From Chrysoporthe austroafricana (taxonomy: Eukaryota; Ascomycota; Sordariomycetes; Diaporthales; Cryphonectriaceae): a DNA stretch of 64,000 nucleotides. Position 1 is the stretch's first letter; the number at the start of each line of letters is the position of its first letter. Below, piece after piece: positions 10,649 to 21,487 of this stretch. The stretch spans positions 806,001 to 870,000 of the forward strand of contig JYIP02000003.1 in assembly GCA_001051155.2 (NCBI GenBank), in the 5' to 3' direction. The notes under the pieces are model-generated. The model worked only from the letters and a program-made list of their open reading frames with translations. It was not told where the DNA came from and made no database searches. A program made the translations under genes and the position numbers.

Positions 10649-13600
10649 GTTGGCGATGTGGAGGTGAGTCGCTCAGGAGATTTTTCTCTTCTGTCGTCCC
10701 TGTTCGTTTTTGTTCGTCTGCTTTCACTGCCAAAAGGACCTCAAATACGGAGTCGCAGTGCGAAGAGGGTCACAAGTCGAAGCAAAGTCGGGCTTGCGCT
10801 CTTGGGATCCTGCGAAGACAGAGAGTCCGGTCAGCCTCGGGGATTTCCAAGTGCGGAAGGTTCCAATTGGAAGAATCCATCCAGACGCCAACCCCTTGAG
10901 CACAGCAGCCGCAGAAGCAGCCGCAGGTGCAGCCGCAGCCGCAGTGGTGGCAGGCTCTCGGCGACCTATGCTCGCGGGTGTCCAGGCCACACAGCGCAGG
11001 GGCGCGGCGAAAGTGCCGACGTGCCCCTCGGGCTCGGGAACGTTGGCGCCCTTCAGCAGATGACGCTGCGGGTGGGAAGGGTCTGGTCTGGTCTGGTCCT
11101 GTCTCTTGGGGCTTCACCAGAGGGGGTATACGCACGGTCAGGCTTTTCGATATCTCGAGGACCAGCAGTGGGTTGTCGGCGCAGAGGAGGCTGAAGGAGA
11201 GGCTACGATTGCGGCCGTGATCACAAAAAATTCGGGGACGAGAGGGCAGAGCAAGGTCGGGGCTTTGGGCTGCTCAAGTGGGCGGGCGGTGGGCTGCAGG
11301 GAGACAGCCAAGCGAGCTTCCAGAAATGTTCGGACGGGGACCTATGGGGGGGTCTCGCCTGATCCAGGCCTGACCTACCCTGGGAGGAATATGCTCGTCT
11401 GCGCTGGCCGGTGCTGAATGGAGGGGCGCGGTGGGAAAATGCTGAGTGGCACTACAGGACCGGGGGGGCACGTATGCAGGGCCAAGCGGGCAGGCAGGCC
11501 AGTGGGCCAATCGAGCTGGCAGGGTACAAGCCACACCCCGGGCCAAAAAGCTTTGGGGGAGATGCAAATTGGTGGGCAGTCGGGGGCGGCTAAGTACCCG
11601 CTACCTCGCCAGTCGGGAACCGGGCTGCCCGGCCATGTCCAGGCCCAGCGGCCTCACCTCAGCAGAGAGAGAGCCCTGTGTCTACCTGCTGTGGTGCTAT
11701 GGTACCTACCCAGAACAGAGGGAGGTCCTCACTGTGAGGGCCGCCTGCTCGTTCGCAACAGCACCCCTCCCCGCCTGGCCTTGTCTCGCAGTGCCTGTCT
11801 GCCACTCAAGTGGGTGGTGGTGGGTGCTGTCCCGAGACTGAGAGGCATAACCCAGCAGTACCCCTTCCACCCTTCCACCCTTCTTTCAATTGTTGGTGCT
11901 AGTGCCTCTGGGCGCCGCCGCGGTTCGGACAGTTTTAGTGAGGTGGAATGCGCCGGCGCCAGGCCAGCCGCCTCGGATTGAGTACCCAGCCGCCCCATCA
12001 CGCCAGCAGAGGGGCCCAAGGCCAGAGCTGCGCGCTGCCCCTCCCCCCATTTCGGGATCCGACCTGCGCCGCTGGATATTCAGGTCCTGGCGTGTTATCT
12101 GTCCAAACCCCCGAGCTATCTTCAAGCCCTCTTGGTCGCCGTCCCTCACCTTCCTTTGCTACACGGGGCCACCGTGATCACCGGCCTCGAAACAGCAGGA
12201 GGTTGTTTCTTTTATCTCCCCGTGCTAGCGGCCTCGTGGGCCGTCCTGCTGGCGCTGGGCCTCCAATGTCCGGTGAACGGAGTTCTCGTTGGGGCGCTCC
12301 GGTCCAGGACTGACATGGCCGCCCTGCCGTGGTAGTGCCTTACGTACCACCTAATATCGACAGCGACCATGGCCTTCTGTCTGCTTCTCCCGCCGCCTGC
12401 TCGTTTATTTCTCACTGTGCACCGTCCCCCCAGGGCCTGTTGACATCGCACTGGCTGCGCAGCCCATCCCAATCTCCTCTTGTCTGCCTATGGGTCTGGC
12501 TGAGCGGTTCGGTGCCCGATCGGAGTACCCATGGTACGTGGGCTATGGGCCGTCCGTATTCCACAGGTAATACCATCGCAAAGCCATTGGTCTTTGCTTC
12601 TTCTTTTTTTGTCTGGTGAGGATCATGCCGCACTCCTTGGAGGGCGTCTCGTCCCCAGGGTCGATCCTTCGTAATTAGGCTCGTGTTGGCTGGTCAGCGC
12701 GGCCTGTCGTGCTGGGGCTGATGGATGGCTGGCTGGCGCCTTGGTTTCTTTTGGCGGTGGGCGATTGTTGAAAAATTGTCGACCGGCGCCCTCAGCTCGG
12801 GGAATTCGGCGGATTGCCTGCCCTGCTCGTACCTGGTACCTGCGCAGCTCAACCGCCGCCGGTGGGGGACAGGGGTCGCCCAGGTACCCGTCAGCCCCCC
12901 TGGCCCTTCCCTCTTCAACAGATCGCCATCCCCCGTACGGGTCACACGGGTCCAACAGACCAGGACACTTCCCCAACTTTTCTGACCTGACCCTGAATCG
13001 GGATCACCACCCTGGCTCGGATCGTCCACGCATTCATTCACTTCACGCAACCATTGTCCAGAGCAGGAAGGGGATGGTCCTCTCTCTATCTCTCCCGCTC
13101 CCCCTCTGTCTCTCTGTCTCTCTCTCTGTGTTGCCTTGGAGCTGAAAACAACTTCCTCGTTTCCCGGTGCCGCCCTCTGGATCCTCGTGGTCCCCGTTTG
13201 CAGCTGCAGCCCGTTCACGCATCCTCCCGACCAAGCTTAAGCTCCCCGCCAACCGGAGGACAGAAGGCGGGCAGACCAGAAGAGGTACCCACTGTTCCTG
13301 CTCCAGTCAGCCCCCCGGCCCTTGTCCACCACTCTACCCAGACCCCCTGATGTCCCACCGGCCTTTCAGTTACTCCCTCCTGAGCAGCTCGGCCACCAGG
13401 GACAAAAAAACTGCCCTCTGTCCCAACTGCACACCGGACACTCCCCCCGACTTCCGTTCATTTGCCATCTCTGACACTCCTCCAGTCTCAGCTCGGGACC
13501 CTGCTGGAAGCGAAGCAATTGCAAAGAGGTTTGTGCTCCCAATTCCTCCCGTCTTGTCCTGCCGAAGGCCCTCAGTGCGGCCGTGGTCAGGAATCGCGGC

Positions 13601-13847
13601 GTTGTGGGGTGGGCAGAAGAGAGAGGTTGTCTGACCTGGCGGAATGATCCGAGCTTCGTTCAGCCAGGCTTACTGCGAACGACGCTCGGGGGAATGGCTT
13701 CGGGGTTGTCTAGGCCTGCAGCAAACAGCATTGAGAACTACTTCAGCTAACGAATTGCTCCCGGCAGGCCTCTTGCTCTCCCTCTCCCCCTCCTAGGTTC
13801 TCCGGCGAGTTCCTCCCCGAAGACTAGATACCCAAAAACCCGTCGCA
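10649..13847. promoter_or_regulatory. Shared divergent region of acl2 and acl1
   Basis: These 3.2 kb separate the two ATP-citrate lyase start codons. No credible coding frame is seen on either strand despite many short ORFs. Positions 13077-13130 form a dense CT tract of the kind found in fungal core promoters and leaders, about 700 bases before the acl1 ATG. A long 5' UTR, possibly with its own intron, is likely for acl1. Head-to-head subunit genes suggest co-regulation. Confidence 0.6.
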
Positions 13848-15913
13848 ATGGCCGCTACCACGAACGGCACCGCGCCGCCGAGCAGCCTGTCTGCCAACGA
13901 CAACATCACCCGCTTCGCCGCGCCCAGTAGGCCCCTCAGCCCGCTGCCCGGCCATGCCCTCTTCAACGACAAGACGAGATGTTTCGTCTACGGCATGCAG
14001 CCCCGTGCCGTCCAGGGCATGCTTGACTTCGACTTCATCTGCAAGCGCTCCACCCCCTCCGTCGCCGGCATCATCTACACCTTCGGCGGTCAGTTCGTGA
14101 GCAAGATGTACTGGGGCACCAGCGAGACCCTCCTGCCCGTCTACCAGGAGGTCTCCAAGGCCATCTCCAAGCACCCCGACGTCGACGTCGTCGTCAACTT
14201 CGCCTCTTCCCGGAGTGTCTACAGCTCCACCATGGAGCTGATGGAGAACCCCCAGATCAAGACCATCGCCATCATCGCTGAGGGTGTGCCGGAGAGGGTA
14301 AGTCCTGCGCGAGCGCGCGCGCGCGAGAGAAAGAGACCCCGGGGATGGATGGTGTAGACAGACGCTGACAGGAGAGACAGCGCGCCCGTGAGATTGCGCA
14401 CGTGGCCAAGAAGAAGGGCGTGACCATCATCGGTCCTGCTACCGTCGGTGGCATCAAGCCCGGCTGCTTCAAGATTGGCAACACTGGTGGCATGATGGAC
14501 AACATCGTCGCCTCCAAGCTGTACCGCAAGGGCTCCGTCGCCTACGTCTCCAAGTCCGGCGGTATGTCCAACGAGCTCAACAACATCATCTCCAACAACA
14601 CGGATGGTGTCTACGAGGGTGTGGCCATCGGCGGTGACCGGTATCCCGGCACCACCTTCATCGACCACATGCTGAGGTACCAGGCCGACCCGGAGTGCAA
14701 GGTCATGGTGCTGCTCGGTGAGGTCGGCGGTGTCGAGGAGTACAAGGTCATCGACGCCGTCAAGCAGGGCGTCATCACCAAGCCCATTGTTGCATGGGCC
14801 ATCGGTACCTGCGCCAGCATGTTCAAGACCGAGGTGCAGTTCGGCCACGCCGGCTCCTTTGCCAACTCGCAGCTCGAGACCGCGGCTATGAAGAACAAGA
14901 AGATGGCCGAGGCCGGCTTCCACGTCCCCAAGACCTTTGAGGATATGCCCTCGCTCCTGAAGCAGGTCTACGACGACCTCGTCCGCAAGGGCACCATCAA
15001 GCCCCAGCCCGAGCCTGCCGTGCCCAAGATCCCCATGGACTACTCGTGGGCCCAGGAGCTCGGCCTCATCCGCAAGCCCGCCGCCTTCATTTCCACCATC
15101 TCCGACGACCGTGGCCAGGAACTCCTGTACGCCGGTATGCCCATCTCCGACGTCTTCAAGGAGGACATTGGTATCGGTGGTGTCATGTCTCTGCTGTGGT
15201 TCCGCCGCCGCCTGCCGGACTACGCCTCCAAGTTCCTGGAGATGGTCCTCATGCTGACGGCCGACCACGGTCCCGCCGTCTCTGGTGCCATGAACACCAT
15301 CATCACCACACGTGCCGGCAAGGACCTGATCAGCGCGCTGGTCAGCGGTCTGCTCACGATCGGCTCTCGTTTCGGTGGTGCGCTGGACGGCGCCGCCGAG
15401 GAGTTCACCAAGGCCTTCGACAAGGGCCTCAGCCCCCGCGACTTTGTCGACTCCATGCGCAAGGCCAACAAGCTCATCCCCGGCATCGGCCACCGCATCA
15501 AGTCGCGGAACAACCCCGACCTGCGCGTCGAGCTCGTCAAGGAGTTCGTCAAGTCCAAGTTCCCCAGCTCCAAGCTGCTCGACTACGCCCTGGCGGTCGA
15601 GACCGTCACCACCTCCAAGAAGGACAACCTGATCCTGAACGTCGACGGCTGCATCGCCGTCTGCTTCGTGGACCTGCTCCGCAACTGCGGCGCCTTCAGC
15701 GCGGAGGAGGCCGAGGACTACCTGTCCATGGGTGTCCTGAACGGCCTGTTCGTGCTCGGCCGGTCGATCGGTCTGATTGCCCACTTCCTCGACCAGAAGA
15801 GGCTGCGGACCGGTCTGTACCGCCACCCCTGGGACGACATCACGTACTTGCTGCCCCAGCTGTCCCAGCAGGGGCGGCCGGGCGGCGAGGGCCGTGTCGA
15901 GGTGTCGGTGTAG
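13848..15913 (+). CDS. acl1: ATP-citrate lyase, large subunit (CoA-binding / citrate synthase-like half)
   Basis: The exons are 13848-14297 and 14381-15913 (660 aa); the 83-base intron falls after PER and rejoins at [13 protein letters not shown]. The protein matches the C-terminal half of animal ATP-citrate lyase. It has the CoA-binding segment [43 protein letters not shown], the phospho-histidine loop FGHAGSF (H306), and a citrate synthase-like domain with [31 protein letters not shown] and a C-terminal YRHPWDDI. It forms the active enzyme with the acl2 product. Its size agrees with the roughly 73-kDa fungal subunit. A second AG at 14370 would add three residues; the chosen acceptor keeps family spacing. 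Confidence 0.95.
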
Positions 15914-16914
15914 GTTCACGAAGAAAAAGGAGACAAGAGGGCGTGTTGTCGGAGGTATACATCTAGAAGGCGACGTGCAGAATGAGAGGGTAGTCCATTT
16001 TTCTGTGATGCCTCGTGTAGTAATGATTAGCTCCAGGCTGGTTTTGCCGCGGTTCTTAGCAAATAGAAGAGATCTTGAAATTGAGCATGTCACGAGTGTC
16101 TTTCCGCCCGTCCGCTGCACGATGAAGAAGGGAATTTTAGAGGTTTCGTCTACAGAATGAGGAGCTCTCATTCACATCTGCCTGGTCCAGCTCCATTTCT
16201 AGAGACCGTCAAGAACCTGCGCCGCCTGTCAACGCGAGGTGACATCGCAGCAGCGGGAGGTGCACAGCACGTGGCACTCCTCCGTCCCTCCACCACAAAG
16301 TCCACCGACGACAAGGTCTAGCGGAGTACCCCATCGCATGTATGTATATATGGGGACTACTCTACGCGCGTGGTGGTCGATCGGGGTGCGCACGGGCCAC
16401 CTTGGGCCGGGTACCGACCGGCAGTGGTGTATGTAGCCTGCCGGGACCTCTTGGGATTTTTTGACGACCGGCCGACCTCCAGCCAGATCCTCGAGACGGC
16501 GAGCGACAACACCGGGTTTTGCCCTCGACTTTTCCTGCCACGCTCTCTCCTACGTGCTGTCCCGCGTTGGCCCAAGAAAGACAAGCACGGCCGCTCACTT
16601 GCGTCTGCGATACGGCCCCCGAGGCAAGAATAGGTATGAACAGAGCCGCGGGGGAGCCTCTCCCTCCGCCATCGTCCCCTCCCCGTCCGGCGCGGCGCTG
16701 GAGAGCCCGCCCTGTGTCCTGTCGTGTCCTGCCCGGCGCTCACACGATCCATTTGTCTTCTTAGATCACCTGTGCCAGCCTGATCCCCCCGCGACCGAGC
16801 CACCGACGGACGAGGCACGCCGTCTACCCCGGGCGGAACGTCCGTCTCCCTCGACGAGCAACCCCGGATCCCACCCACACACACACAACACGACCGACCC
16901 CTCTTCCAAAGACA
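15914..16914. other. Intergenic region acl1 / uL30m
   Basis: This stretch holds the acl1 3' UTR and the uL30m promoter. There is an acacacac run at 16878-16888 just before the next ATG. No gene is seen. Confidence 0.4.
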
Positions 16915-17187
16915 ATGGCCGCCCCAACGTCCTACTTCCGCATCACGCTCCACCGCTCGGCGATCGGCATGCCGCAGCGGACGAGGGACGTCCTCGCGGC
17001 GCTGGGGCTCCACCGCCGCGGCAAGACGGTCTACCACCCGGTGCACCCGCAGTTCGCGGGCATGATCATGCGCGTCAAGGAGCTCGTCAAGGTGGCCGAG
17101 GTCGACAGCCGGCCGACCGCCGCCGAGATGCGCGCCGCGCGGCAGCCGGAGCGCGGGTACTGGGTCGAGAAGAGGGTGGAGAGGTGA
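16915..17187 (+). CDS. MRPL33: Mitochondrial large ribosomal subunit protein uL30m
   Basis: This single-exon gene encodes 90 aa, the usual size for fungal uL30m (yeast Mrpl33). It has the L30 pattern [20 protein letters not shown], then [22 protein letters not shown], ending in the helix RVKELVKV. The ATG at 16915 is the first in frame. The product works in the mitochondrial large subunit. A basic, hydroxylated N-terminus with no clear cleavable presequence is normal for this protein. Confidence 0.92.
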   Translation: MAAPTSYFRITLHRSAIGMPQRTRDVLAALGLHRRGKTVYHPVHPQFAGMIMRVKELVKVAEVDSRPTAAEMRAARQPERGYWVEKRVER

Positions 17188-18888
17188 AGATGGGGCGGGA
17201 GCGAGGGCGCTGGTGTTTGCGGGAATTAGGGAGGGACGACGGGTGGGAGCGTGAGAGCGAGAGGGGAGGAGAGAGGAGGAGGAGGATTGACTGCTCTGGA
17301 CCGAGGGAAAGCTGGGGGCCGAGAGGAGGAGGGAAGTCGGCCGGCCAGAGGTTTCCGGCGGGCCCTCCTTCGTCTGGGAGCTCAGGGCCGGGCGAGAGTG
17401 CATGTTGTCAACAAGGACGTGCTACATGTGGTTCAGCGATCCGCCGGTCCAGGTGGTCCAGAGCAGGTGCAGACAGGGCGTGCTTCAACCATGTCTGCGC
17501 CAGAGACAGAGAGCAGGGCTGCAAGCATCATCACCACCATTAGACGCTGGGGATGCTGGGATGTCTTTGTAGAGCACAGAGGACTGTAAAAAAACAGAAA
17601 AAGCACTTGCCATACTACTAAACTGGCTGAAATTTCATCAACTCTACAAGTCTTCGTCACGCCGTGCCATTTTTTGGTGAAGATTCACAGGAACAAGCAT
17701 TGCAAGAATGAACTGTTTCGTGTACCTCGTTCATCGTCTATGAAGTAAAGTTCTGGATCCGAAGCCTTCTGATGATTTAGGAAGGCCTAGCCTGAGCACC
17801 ATTGAAAGAGGTGCCTGTGACCAGAACTTCAGAAAAAGGGGAAAAGATAAAGGTCCCTCCACAAGTAACCTCCACCGCCGCAGTCAAACAACATGAAACC
17901 CTCCCCTGAATTTTGAGGCGACAATGATGGCCCATCCAGAAGGGTACGAGGACTGTTCAATGACCCCTCATCTTATGCCAAATTTGTTGCGTTCTTGATC
18001 CATGGCACAGTGGTAGTTCCCCCTCCCCTTCGGCGTAAAGTGCGTAGAACTGCAAGTCGTGATCGAACTGAATCTGTCAGCGAGAGGGCCAGCTTGCCCA
18101 CTCTCATCCTGTGTCGTGCCCGAAATCATGAAGTGACATGGCCTGGAGTCGTAAGGCCACAATTATAAAGTTGATAAGAACTAGAAGCAGACGATCAACT
18201 TTGTTTTGTGGCATGCCTCATCCGCAATGAGCTGGGGCAGAAAGGCTGGTCCGTGGCGCTATCCCAAGCCACAGGACCGAAAGAAACGTAAAAGAAACAG
18301 TAGAAGTACAGATTTTGCGTAATGAATCCGAAAGCTGCACCATTTTGCGATCTCCGTACATCCCAGACTATCGCAGTAGAGGCGAATGAGTCGAGAGCTC
18401 GATGAGTCGTTAAGAGGCAGCCAACTCAATGAACAATTAGTGCCTGGATTCAGAGGGGGAAAAAAAAGGAAAATGAAGGCTTTGCTGTGACAATGATAGC
18501 GGTTCCCATCGAACTTTGAGCAATGGGAAGCGTCCTAGCCTCGAACTTGAGAAGGTAGTCAGTCGAGAACTTCCTTCAGCACCCTCTCGCGCAGTTCGCG
18601 AGCTCTTCATACCGCCATCTTGCGGGTTTTGTGAGGACGGTGTTCCTTCTCGGGCGAGAAGCCCTCATCACCATCGTCTGTATCTTCCTGTAAGCTGCGC
18701 AGGGCTCTCTTGGAGCCAATTCTGCCCTTGCGGTTCAGGAAAATGTTTGCGTCATGGGTCTTCACAGTTCTCTTCGTCTTAGGATTACCCTCGCTCTTCA
18801 CAGTCATCTTAGTGCCAGAAATGTGCTTGTTGCCCGAGGAATCCGCAGCCATGATACTGATCTGCGTGGGCTCAAACGCGTCGAATTC
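17188..18888. other. Convergent intergenic region (uL30m / EAF3)
   Basis: No gene is recognised. One ORF of note is 18852-18607 on the minus strand (81 codons from ATG, Lys-rich). It is in the EAF3 reading frame, 36 bases past the EAF3 stop, and is treated as 3' UTR here and discussed as a finding. The rest (17.2-18.5 kb) is less GC-rich than neighbouring coding DNA and shows nothing else. Confidence 0.4.
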
Positions 18889-21487
18889 CTAACACCGCGC
18901 CTTGTCCACATACTCAGTGTCGGGAGTCATGTATTCGCTGAGGAAGTAGGCTTCGTAGTTCTTGCAGAGCCAGTTTGTGAACTTGACCAGCTCTTCGCGG
19001 AGGCGGTTCACAGACTGTAAGTCCATATTGGTTTGGCTGATCAGCTCTGGCAGGGACACTGAGCGACCGACCAGTCAGAAATGTTCAGTCAAAATAGATA
19101 TCCATCAGGTCAAAACTTACCAAGCAATCGGCTTAGATGCTCAGCTCCATATGTGGTGCTTGGTCCCTGCTCTCCACTCCACTCCTTCAGTTGTTCAGCG
19201 TACTGTAGGCGCTCGAAACTAATGTTAATGTTAGTGAAATCTGTACCATATGCAGGGGCCGCAGTGAGATGAAGGCTCACCGATACAGCAAAACCCTGCC
19301 GAGAGCTTTGTCAAAGTACTCTCGAAGGCCGCCAATGGTCTCCTCCAAGATATCAATCTGTGTGTCATCACCTGCACGGCAGGGCTTCTCATAGTCCAGG
19401 TAGTCTTGCAGAATCTTCTCCACGGTGGCCTTGTTGTGAGGAAGCTCCACAAGCTGCTGGTTCTTGGTAACATTCTCCCAGTCATCGACAAGCAGGCCTT
19501 TGAGGTGGTCGGGGAACCATAGCTTGATCGACGGTTTGCTGTGAAACGACTCTTCCTGTTCCTGATGGTCAACATTCGTCTTTTGTTGGACTTTCTCAGC
19601 CTTCCATCCCAATATGACTTTCAAGACAGCAGCTTCAATGCGCTGCTTGTCTGTCTCTCCAGACGGCAAAAGAAAATCGAGGCCCAAGATAGGGAAGTAC
19701 TCTGGGGTGTATCCTTCTCGGCTTGGGGATCGCAACTTTGCGACCCGAGGGCCATCCTTCTCAGACTCTGCAGGCTGGTCAATCTCTACGGACTGGCCAT
19801 CGGGCTGGGATATCTCTCCAGAACTGTGCGGACTGAGTTTGGTACGCTTGTTGTCTGGGGCACCCATGTTGGCACTAGCAGCATCATTGTGGCGCTTTCT
19901 CTTCCGCCGGCTGGATTTCTCGGCGTCTGGGCCAGCCGTGCTAGCAGCAGACGTTTTGAAGCCAGACGTAGCAGGGCCAGTGGCCGAGGGCGCCTCTTCG
20001 TTAGAGCCCTTAGGCTTGGGATCGCGAGACTGCTTCTTGCCGTCGAAGGGAGCGCTGCCAGAAGGGCCATTTCCAGAAGGACCGCCGCCTTGAGGTCCCT
20101 TACTCTTCGTATTGATCGCCTGGCCGTCATCATACACGCACACAAAGTCGCGCTTTGAACAGGCCTCACAGGGCCTCTCGCCATCGCACTTGGTCTTCTT
20201 GATGCGGCACATGTCGCAAGCTCGATTGATTCGAGGGCGTTTCGCGTGCACCTGGTTGCCATTGTCGGCTTTCCGCTTCTTGGAGGCCAGAGTCTTGGGT
20301 TGGGATCTCTGCGACATAGCAGTCGCTGGCGCCTTGCCCTTGCGATTGGCAACGGCGAGCTTCTTGGTAGCTGTGGTCTTTGACTGAGTCCCCTTGGTAG
20401 CTGCTGATGCTGCTAATTTGGCGCGGGTGCTCTCTGTGGCCTGTTTCTTCGCAGGCTTGACGTCTCCAGCATCCCCAGACGCGTGACGCTTGGTGCCGTG
20501 TTTCTCCCAGCCCTGTAGTGCAGCACGCGATGGACCAGCTTCCGTATGATCCTCGTCATCCACGACAAACAGCGCAGTGTTCGTATTAGTGGTCGTGACT
20601 GCGTTTCTGGACTCGGTCTGAACGGAGACAACCGGATCATTCCGAGCTCGTCTCATTCTATCGATTGAGGCAAGCCACTCCTCTTGGCCCGCTGCCTCTC
20701 TGGCCGCCTCGGTCGTGCTGTCCTCGATTGTGCTGCGCATGGCGCTAATGGGAGGCTGCACGTCCAGTTCTGCCATGACCCTGGGCGTCTTTGGCAAGCC
20801 TCGAGCTTCGTTCTGCTCGGCCTCCTCGCCACTAGCTGGCATGGGACCTTGTCCTCGCAAACGTCTGCTGTTGCGAGGGGGATTGGGGGGTTTTGCCACG
20901 GCCGCAGCCTTTCTAGCGGCCAAGGAGCCGCGCTTCTCCTTGCGCTTCCTCTGGGCAAGAGGATCAGGCAAGGCTCCGAGAGCCCGAAGCCCGTTCTCGC
21001 GCTGAGCATCTCGTATCTCTTTGTTGAACTGAGCGCGGTCCTCGGGTGCAACACCGCCGGTTGGGAGAACCAACTCATGTGGGATGCCGTCGTACCAGTT
21101 GATGACACCGGCGTCAGCGAAGCCATGAGCGTCCTTTGCTGCCTCAATTCGCGGGTGCTCTTTGTCCTTCCTGGCCGCGGCCTTGTCGGCGGCAATCTCC
21201 TTTCTGGTGCGCTTGTGGATCTTGACATCGTCGACGCTCTCGTGGATGCGGGGCGGATTCTGACTGACGGGTACGCCATTGACGATCTTGACATAGCGAT
21301 TGGTAAAGACGCTTGAGTTGTTGATACCAAGTCTCCAAGGAGGCTTGAAATCGTACTTTTCGCCCGCTCGGGCCCATTGGGCCTCCTTCCTCGCAAAGTC
21401 TACATCCATCATCTCGACAGGCCATGATTTATAGCTGACCTCAGACATGATGCCCTTGGGTGACGCTGGGCTAGCAGAGCGAGACAT
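18889..21487 (-). CDS. Zn(II)2Cys6-domain ORF inside EAF3 intron 1, in frame with the MRG exons (possible alternative isoform)
   Basis: From ATG 21487 the frame is open to 19277, crossing the EAF3 acceptor at 19562/19561 in phase. Spliced with the two last EAF3 exons (21487-19281, 19218-19121, 19058-18889) it would give 824 aa. Residues 1-110 look conserved but unknown to me (PPWRLGINNSSVFTNRYVKI, NGVPVSQNPPRIHESVDDVK). Residues 180-420 are low-complexity and basic. At about 420-452 there is a complete binuclear zinc cluster, RACDMCRIKKTKCDGE then RPCEACSKRDFVC. Residues 455-640 are disordered, ending YFPILGLDFLLPSGE and a helix before the MRG domain (from about 642). The 0.9 kb between 21488 and 22405 could be its own promoter and leader. 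Alternatives are an independent nested gene whose last exon I missed, or internal inclusion in EAF3. Confidence 0.6.

Noticed and set aside
14219..16171. 650-codon minus-strand ORF opposite acl1
   Set aside because: It is antisense to a conserved gene. GC-ending codons remove stops on the opposite strand, and the translation is Gly/Asp/Val/Leu low-information text.
17510..17543. Poly-His end of a plus-strand ORF
   Set aside because: It comes from a short catcatcaccaccat run in intergenic DNA; the frame has no other coding signal.
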